From Planctomycetota bacterium (GTDB taxonomy: Bacteria > Planctomycetota > Phycisphaerae > Phycisphaerales > SM1A02), in the NCBI GenBank assembly GCA_022567855.1, contig JADFGE010000087.1, positions 1 through 9,510 on the forward strand: a stretch of 9,510 bases of DNA. The letters are read 5' to 3'. Position 1 is the first letter of the stretch. Every line of letters starts with the position of its first letter. Below, piece by piece: positions 5,906-9,510 of the stretch. A program made the translations under genes and the position numbers. The notes beneath the pieces were generated by a model. It saw only the letters and a list, made by a program, of their open reading frames with translations. It was not told the origin of the DNA and ran no database searches.

Positions 5906-7027
5906 ATGCCCTATTCCTTCAACGGAAACCAAACGCACAGCCTCGGCGTGGAGATCGAACTGCAGATCGTCGATGCTGAGTCGCTGGCACTGTCCAATGC
6001 CGTCCAGCAGATTCTTGATCGCGTTCCCGAGAAGTGGTCCGACAAGATCAAGCCGGAGCTCATGCAGAGCTACTGCGAATTCAACACCGACGTGTGCTCA
6101 GCCGTGAAGGACGTCGAGCCGGACCTGGTCGAGAAGCTGCAATGGGGCCGGTCGGTCGCTCAGGAACTTGGGTTGAACTTCGTCTGGGGCGGTACACACC
6201 CCTTCAGCCCATGGTACGAACAGGAATACACCCCGGGCGATCGCTACGAATGGCTGACGCATGTCATGCAGGACATCAGCCGACGTCTTGTTGCGTTCGG
6301 CCTGCACGTCCACGTCGGCGTAGACTCGGGCGATAAGGCGATCCAATTGTGCGATCGTCTGCTGCGCCACCTCCCCACGCTACTGGCGCTCAGCGCCAAC
6401 TCACCGATGTGGAACGGGCGCGAAACCGGTCTCGCCTCGTATCGATCAAAGCTCATGGAGGCACTGCCCACCGCCGGCCTCCCCCAACACATGCGCAACT
6501 GGTCAGAGTACGTTTGGCTCGTCGATCACATGATCGCATCAGGATTCCTGCGCTCGATCCGCGAGATCTGGTGGGACGCCCGGCCGCACCATGAATTCGG
6601 AACGGTCGAAGTGCGCATCATGGACATGCCGCTAAACATGCGCCATTTGCTGTCACTAGTCGCGCTGACCCAGTCGTTGGTCGCAGCAATCTCCGAACAA
6701 ATCGATCGCGGGGCCTATCTGTACGACTGCCATCCAATGATCGCCAAGCAGAACAAATGGCACGCGGTCCGCTTCGGAATGGACGCTACCTTCGTTGACC
6801 CCGATACGATGCAAGGCGTCCCGGCGCGCCAGATCGTCGAACGGCTCATGACGCTATGTCAACCGTTCGCCGAAAAACTTGGTTGCGCTCAGGAGCTCCA
6901 AGGCTTGACCGACATCCTCGAGCATGGCAACGGAGCGCAGCGACAACGCGAGGTCTACCAGCGAACCGGCGACATGCGCGAGGTCGTAAAATACCTGATC
7001 GAGCAGAGTGAGCAGGCCATGGTGTAG
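5906..7027 (+). CDS. Carboxylate-amine ligase, glutamate-cysteine ligase type 2 (GCS2/YbdK) family
   Basis: 373 residues from ATG 5906, which has AGGCAGG seven bases upstream and places the family motif LGVEIELQIVD at residues 13-23; in-frame starts at 5798 and 5840 would add an uncharacteristic leader. Family members use ATP to join a carboxylate (often glutamate) to an amine such as cysteine. Visible conserved parts: acidic strand with Glu16 and Glu18; ELMQSYCEFNT (51-61); the GGTHPFSPW block (95-103); GLHVHVGVD (132-140); ALSANSP (161-167); and WWDARPHHEFGTVEVRIMD (222-240), which holds likely ATP/metal-site residues. Length fits the 370-residue family. Whether it makes gamma-glutamylcysteine, and so serves redox buffering, or another amide cannot be told here. 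It runs toward clpS with a 96-base gap and may or may not share its transcript. The flanking genes offer no pathway clue. Confidence 0.9.
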   Translation: MPYSFNGNQTHSLGVEIELQIVDAESLALSNAVQQILDRVPEKWSDKIKPELMQSYCEFNTDVCSAVKDVEPDLVEKLQWGRSVAQELGLNFVWGGTHPFSPWYEQEYTPGDRYEWLTHVMQDISRRLVAFGLHVHVGVDSGDKAIQLCDRLLRHLPTLLALSANSPMWNGRETGLASYRSKLMEALPTAGLPQHMRNWSEYVWLVDHMIASGFLRSIREIWWDARPHHEFGTVEVRIMDMPLNMRHLLSLVALTQSLVAAISEQIDRGAYLYDCHPMIAKQNKWHAVRFGMDATFVDPDTMQGVPARQIVERLMTLCQPFAEKLGCAQELQGLTDILEHGNGAQRQREVYQRTGDMREVVKYLIEQSEQAMV

Positions 7028-7123
7028 ATCAACGGTGCTGAGGAAAACGACCTGTAGACGCTCACTAGCCTATCGTTCATTGGCCCACTTCGTGTGATTG
7101 CCTGTGATTTCAGAAAGCCCGCT

Positions 7124-7450
7124 ATGTCCCAAGCCGACGAATCTGATCTCGATAGCAGCGGACCCGGCACATCCACCGCGGTCAAGACGAGACCGAAACC
7201 GCCCAAGCCCAAGCGCCTTCGACCCTGGCAGGTGTTGCTGCACAACGATGAAGTCAACGACATGCTGTACGTCGTCGAAACGATCATGGAGCTGACGACG
7301 CTGAACCGTGATGAGGCGGTGCAGCGGATGGCCGAAGCCCACAAAATGGACATCGCACTGTTGTTGACCACGCACCGTGAGCATGCCGAGTTGCTCTGTG
7401 AGCAGTTCCAGAGCAAGCGACTCAAGGTGACCGCCGAGCCGGCGCCGTGA
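7124..7450 (+). CDS. clpS: ATP-dependent Clp protease adaptor ClpS
   Basis: 108 residues. ClpS delivers N-degron proteins to the ClpAP/ClpCP protease in the cytoplasm. A flexible, proline- and lysine-rich N-terminal tail (1-33) is followed by the compact domain. WQVLLHNDEVNDMLYVVETI (35-54) carries the recognition pocket: Asn41, Asp42, Met47 and Val50 line up with Asn34, Asp35, Met40 and Val43 of Escherichia coli ClpS, and His73 with His66. E. coli Asp36 is Glu43 here. The region usually written CGVFTAEVAETK is LLLTTHREHAELL, a form I recall from planctomycete ClpS. A GTG at 7094 could add ten residues, but ATG 7124 gives the normal tail. No clpA or clpC neighbour is in the window, unlike the clpS-clpA pairing of proteobacteria. 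Confidence 0.9.
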   Translation: MSQADESDLDSSGPGTSTAVKTRPKPPKPKRLRPWQVLLHNDEVNDMLYVVETIMELTTLNRDEAVQRMAEAHKMDIALLLTTHREHAELLCEQFQSKRLKVTAEPAP

Positions 7451-7494
7451 CGGCCACTTACATTGTTCTTCGGTTCTTTTCGACGAGAAGCCTA

Positions 7495-7523
7495 TTGCAT
7501 CACAGCATGAGCGGCGTCATAAT
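7495..7523 (+). promoter_or_regulatory. Sigma-70-type promoter for the FG-GAP protein gene
   Basis: TTGCAT (7495-7500) and CATAAT (7518-7523) are separated by exactly 17 bases, giving a likely start near 7530 and a leader of about 60 bases. The -10 sits inside an inverted repeat, CGTCA (7515-7519) / TGACG (7524-7528), that could be an operator. No transcription data; inferred from sequence only. Confidence 0.5.
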
Positions 7524-7591
7524 TGACGTTACGAGAATACCGTTCGTCGTACTGTCTGAAACAAGCGAGAGATTGATCGGAGCAAAACGAT

Positions 7592-9181
7592 ATGCCGGAT
7601 CAGCGTTATCGCACGCACAATTGGGTCGCCTTGGGTCTTCTCATCACTTTCGGATCACTCTCTTCGACATCGTGGGGCCAGTGCCAGGTCAATGAGCTAT
7701 CCAAATTCATCGCTTCCGAGGTCGCGACCTTCGATGCGTTCGGCGGATCGATATCGATGAGCGGCTTTGTCGCCGTGATCGGGACTGAAGGTGATGACGC
7801 GCCAGGCATGAATTCAACCGGCGCCGCATATATCTACCGCTACGACCCCATGACCGCGCAGTGGAACCAAGAGGCGAAGTTGGTCGCCTCGGACGCAGCG
7901 TCTTGGGACGAATTCGGCACCGCCGTCGCCGTCGATGGTGACTTCGCCGTCGTCGGCGCCAATCAGATCGGCAACATCGGACCCGGCGCAGCCTACGTTT
8001 TTCGCTACGACCCTGATACCGGCCAATGGAACGAACAAGTCAAGCTCACCGCGTCCGACGCTGAATCAAAGGATGAGTTCGGCCATGCCGTTGCCATCGA
8101 CGGCGATCGGATCGTCGTCGGCGCATTTCGAGGCGATGACTTTTGCCCGGGGAATCCAAATTGCGATTCGGGTGCGGCCTACGTCTTCCGCTATGATCCC
8201 GATACATCGGGATGGAGCGAAGAGGCCAAACTCACCGCTTCTGACGCGGCGTTCCTCGACGCCTTTGGCAATTCCGTGTCGATCAGCGGCGACGTCATCA
8301 TCATCGGTGCGGAGTACGCCAATGATGCCTGCCCCGAAGATCTCTTTTGTAATTCGGGTGCGGCGTACATCTACCGTTTCGATCCCAAAACAGAACAATG
8401 GAACGAGCAAACCAAGCTCACCGCTGACGACGCCGCGACTAAGGATATCTTTGGCTATGTCGTTTCGATACACGAGCAAGGGATCGCCGTCATTTGCGCG
8501 GCACAGTTCAACAACGCCGGCGTCGGGAAAGCCTACGTTTTTCAATATGATGCGAAAGGCGAATCGTGGCACCAACAGGCGAAACTCACCGCTTCTGACG
8601 CACTGACCGGCGACCAGCTCGGCGTTTCCGTGACCATGGCGGGCGATGTTATTGCCCTAGGAATGCGCTCGCCGACGCTGTTTGGGGGTACCGGTTTCGG
8701 CGCCGCCTATCTGTATCAAGAACCCCTCGGCGGCTGGACCAACTCGACCGAAACCGCCAAGCTCACTCCCTCCGATGCGCAAGTGAATGATTCATTCGGC
8801 ATCGCAGTCTCTATCGACGACGGCATCGCGCTCATAGGAGCTTTCGAGGATAATGATGCTGGTGCGCTTTCGGGCTCGCTCTATTCCTTCGGCGGTCTTT
8901 CCGATTGCAATACCAACGGCGAGCTCGACCTCTGCGACATCGCCGACGGGTTCAGTAGCGACGACAACAACAACGGCATCCCCGACGAATGTGAACCCCC
9001 ACCTTGCCCATGGGATCTCGACGGCAGCAACGACGTTGGTGTTAAGGATCTGCTCATCTTGCTGGGCGTCTGGGGGCCGTGCCCGCCGAAGGGAGATTGC
9101 TCCGCCGACTTCGACGGCAGCGGCGACGTTGGCGTTAAGGATTTGCTCATCTTGCTGGGCGTCTGGGGTTCCTGTCCCTGA
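7592..9181 (+). CDS. Secreted seven-repeat FG-GAP beta-propeller protein with dockerin-like C-terminus
   Basis: 529 residues; GGAG lies nine bases before the ATG. The N-terminus has basic residues, then WVALGLLITFGSL (11-23) and a likely signal-peptidase cut near SWG/QC (29-30), so it is exported. Residues 36-433 hold seven repeats of the FG-GAP (integrin-alpha-like) kind, each about 55-60 long, with the pattern AKLTASDA...DxFGxxVxIxGDxxxVGA...GAAYVFRYDP...W; seven blades suggest a closed propeller. Residues 439-468 are a cysteine-bracketed block (CNTNGELDLCDI to NNNGIPDECE) resembling thrombospondin-type-3 calcium repeats. Two dockerin-like EF-hand units follow: DLDGSNDVGVKDLL (475-488) and DFDGSGDVGVKDLL (506-519), with Asp, Asp, Ser and Asp in calcium-loop positions, each ending in LGVWG. 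This tail is frequent in Phycisphaerae secreted proteins as I recall. Likely extracellular or surface-bound; binding partner unknown. Stands alone behind its own promoter. Confidence 0.9.
   Translation: MPDQRYRTHNWVALGLLITFGSLSSTSWGQCQVNELSKFIASEVATFDAFGGSISMSGFVAVIGTEGDDAPGMNSTGAAYIYRYDPMTAQWNQEAKLVASDAASWDEFGTAVAVDGDFAVVGANQIGNIGPGAAYVFRYDPDTGQWNEQVKLTASDAESKDEFGHAVAIDGDRIVVGAFRGDDFCPGNPNCDSGAAYVFRYDPDTSGWSEEAKLTASDAAFLDAFGNSVSISGDVIIIGAEYANDACPEDLFCNSGAAYIYRFDPKTEQWNEQTKLTADDAATKDIFGYVVSIHEQGIAVICAAQFNNAGVGKAYVFQYDAKGESWHQQAKLTASDALTGDQLGVSVTMAGDVIALGMRSPTLFGGTGFGAAYLYQEPLGGWTNSTETAKLTPSDAQVNDSFGIAVSIDDGIALIGAFEDNDAGALSGSLYSFGGLSDCNTNGELDLCDIADGFSSDDNNNGIPDECEPPPCPWDLDGSNDVGVKDLLILLGVWGPCPPKGDCSADFDGSGDVGVKDLLILLGVWGSCP
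7697..8890 (+). repeat. Seven internal FG-GAP protein repeats
   Basis: Repeats begin at about residues 36, 95, 150, 212, 274, 330 and 389. The first is the most diverged (LSKFIASEVATFDAFG), and the fifth lacks the GD of the motif (HEQGIAV). DNA identity persists in places: AAACTCACCGCTTCTGACGC is identical at 8228-8247 and 8582-8601, pointing to recent duplication or conversion between blades 4 and 6. Confidence 0.85.
9014..9168 (+). repeat. Tandem dockerin-like units, near-identical DNA
   Basis: Bases 9014-9075 and 9107-9168 (62 bases each, offset 93) match at all but about six positions, mostly third-codon positions. The pair encodes the two DGS.DVGVKDLLILLGVWG units. Such similarity points to recent duplication or gene conversion. 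Confidence 0.85.
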
Positions 9182-9204
9182 AGAAGGCATGATGGCATCA
9201 AGAT

Positions 9205-9226
9205 AGCCGTCCCGATTTCATCGGGA
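9205..9226. repeat. Hairpin repeat, copy 2; possible terminator of the FG-GAP gene
   Basis: TCCCGAT (9210-9216) and ATCGGGA (9220-9226) form a seven-base stem with a three-base loop, 28 bases after the stop at 9181. No T-run follows on the plus strand, so an intrinsic terminator role is uncertain. The unit is the inverted partner of 5035-5056. Confidence 0.6.
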
Positions 9227-9371
9227 GTACCCCGCGGACGCCTCCAAACTCAGTCAACGATCCGTTGGGCAACGATCCCGTTTAGCCGCGAGCCGAAGGC
9301 GAGCGCGTCGCCGAAATGGCATCAAAGCATCGAGGAAATATTCAATACGGCGAAACTGCGGCGCTGATTTG
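9227..9371. other. Non-coding spacer with short repeats
   Basis: No convincing gene here. Small direct repeats are visible: CAACGATCC at 9255-9263 and 9270-9278, and TTGGGCAACG at 9265-9274 and again at 9375-9384. Near 9283-9313 there is a GC-rich stretch with GCCGCGAGCC, a GCC-GAA-GGC mini-hairpin and GGCGAGCGCG. It resembles the dispersed intergenic filler seen elsewhere in the window. Confidence 0.4.
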
Positions 9372-9509
9372 TCATTGGGCAACGTTGTCTTCGGCCGGGC
9401 GATCGCTCTCGGCGCCGAATGTGAACTCGGCCCCGACCTTGCACACCGGGCCGAACAGCCGCCGGCAATGAACGATCCGAAGCGGCAGATAACGCAGCCG
9501 ACCGCTGGC
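9372..9509 (-). CDS. Possible 3' end of a minus-strand gene, cut by window end
   Basis: Reading the minus strand from 9509, a frame stays open for 45 codons and ends at TGA 9374-9372: it includes RLRYLPLRIVHCRRLFGPV, then GAEFTFGAESDRPAEDNVAQ. Third positions are mostly G or C and the acidic end looks protein-like. The other two minus-strand frames are also open here, so length alone proves nothing. If real it would converge with the FG-GAP gene. Product not recognised. Confidence 0.35.
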   Translation of the reverse strand, partial: ASGRLRYLPLRIVHCRRLFGPVCKVGAEFTFGAESDRPAEDNVAQ

Positions 9510-9510
9510 C

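Noticed and set aside
8066..8575. Minus-strand open frame of 169 codons with repeating residues
   Set aside because: The antisense of the FG-GAP repeats explains the periodicity; no ribosome site or independent motif.
7935..8606. Plus-strand open frame of 223 codons inside the FG-GAP gene
   Set aside because: Out-of-frame shadow of the repeats: its own Ser/Thr/Pro-rich repetition follows from the repeated DNA, and the main frame has the signal peptide and motifs.

Overview
The window reads as chromosomal DNA from a GC-rich member of the Planctomycetota, most likely class Phycisphaerae. This is inferred from several hallmarks. One is a Tat-exported sugar-isomerase-like TIM-barrel protein. Another is a ClpS of the type I associate with planctomycetes, with a LLLTTHRE segment. 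The clearest is the C-terminus of a secreted protein that carries the cysteine-bracketed 'CN.NG..D.CDI..G...D.NNNGIPDECE' block followed by two dockerin-like 'DGS.DVGVKDLLILLGVWG' units. The gaps between genes are rich in small palindromes and short tandem repeats.

Layout. Positions 3-3638 hold three overlapping plus-strand genes: the 3' four-fifths of alaS (alanyl-tRNA synthetase, cut by the window start and carrying an unusual insertion of about 83 residues), a 145-residue protein of unknown function, and a Tat-signal xylose-isomerase-like TIM-barrel protein. Next comes a repeat-rich spacer (3639-3895) with a nested palindromic element. A zinc-independent, quinone-reductase-like alcohol dehydrogenase family protein follows (3896-4924). 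A minus-strand gene for a small four-helix membrane protein (5655 to 5162) has an intrinsic terminator downstream and is broken by an apparent one-base frameshift. Diverging from it are a GCS2/YbdK-type carboxylate-amine ligase (5906-7027) and clpS (7124-7450). A promoter-like sequence then precedes a secreted seven-repeat FG-GAP beta-propeller protein (7592-9181). The last 330 bases hold repeat elements and possibly the 3' end of a minus-strand gene.

How the genes relate. The first three genes overlap and are probably translationally coupled, but their products (cytoplasmic tRNA charging, an unknown, an exported isomerase-like protein) do not form an obvious pathway. The rest is a mix of housekeeping and accessory genes with no clear shared function. 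I see no CRISPR array, transposase, phage gene, toxin-antitoxin pair or defence island, and no convincing new multi-gene system. The items most worth following up are the AlaRS insertion, the frameshifted membrane protein, the nested palindrome at 3688-3759, and the hairpin repeat present at both 5035 and 9205.
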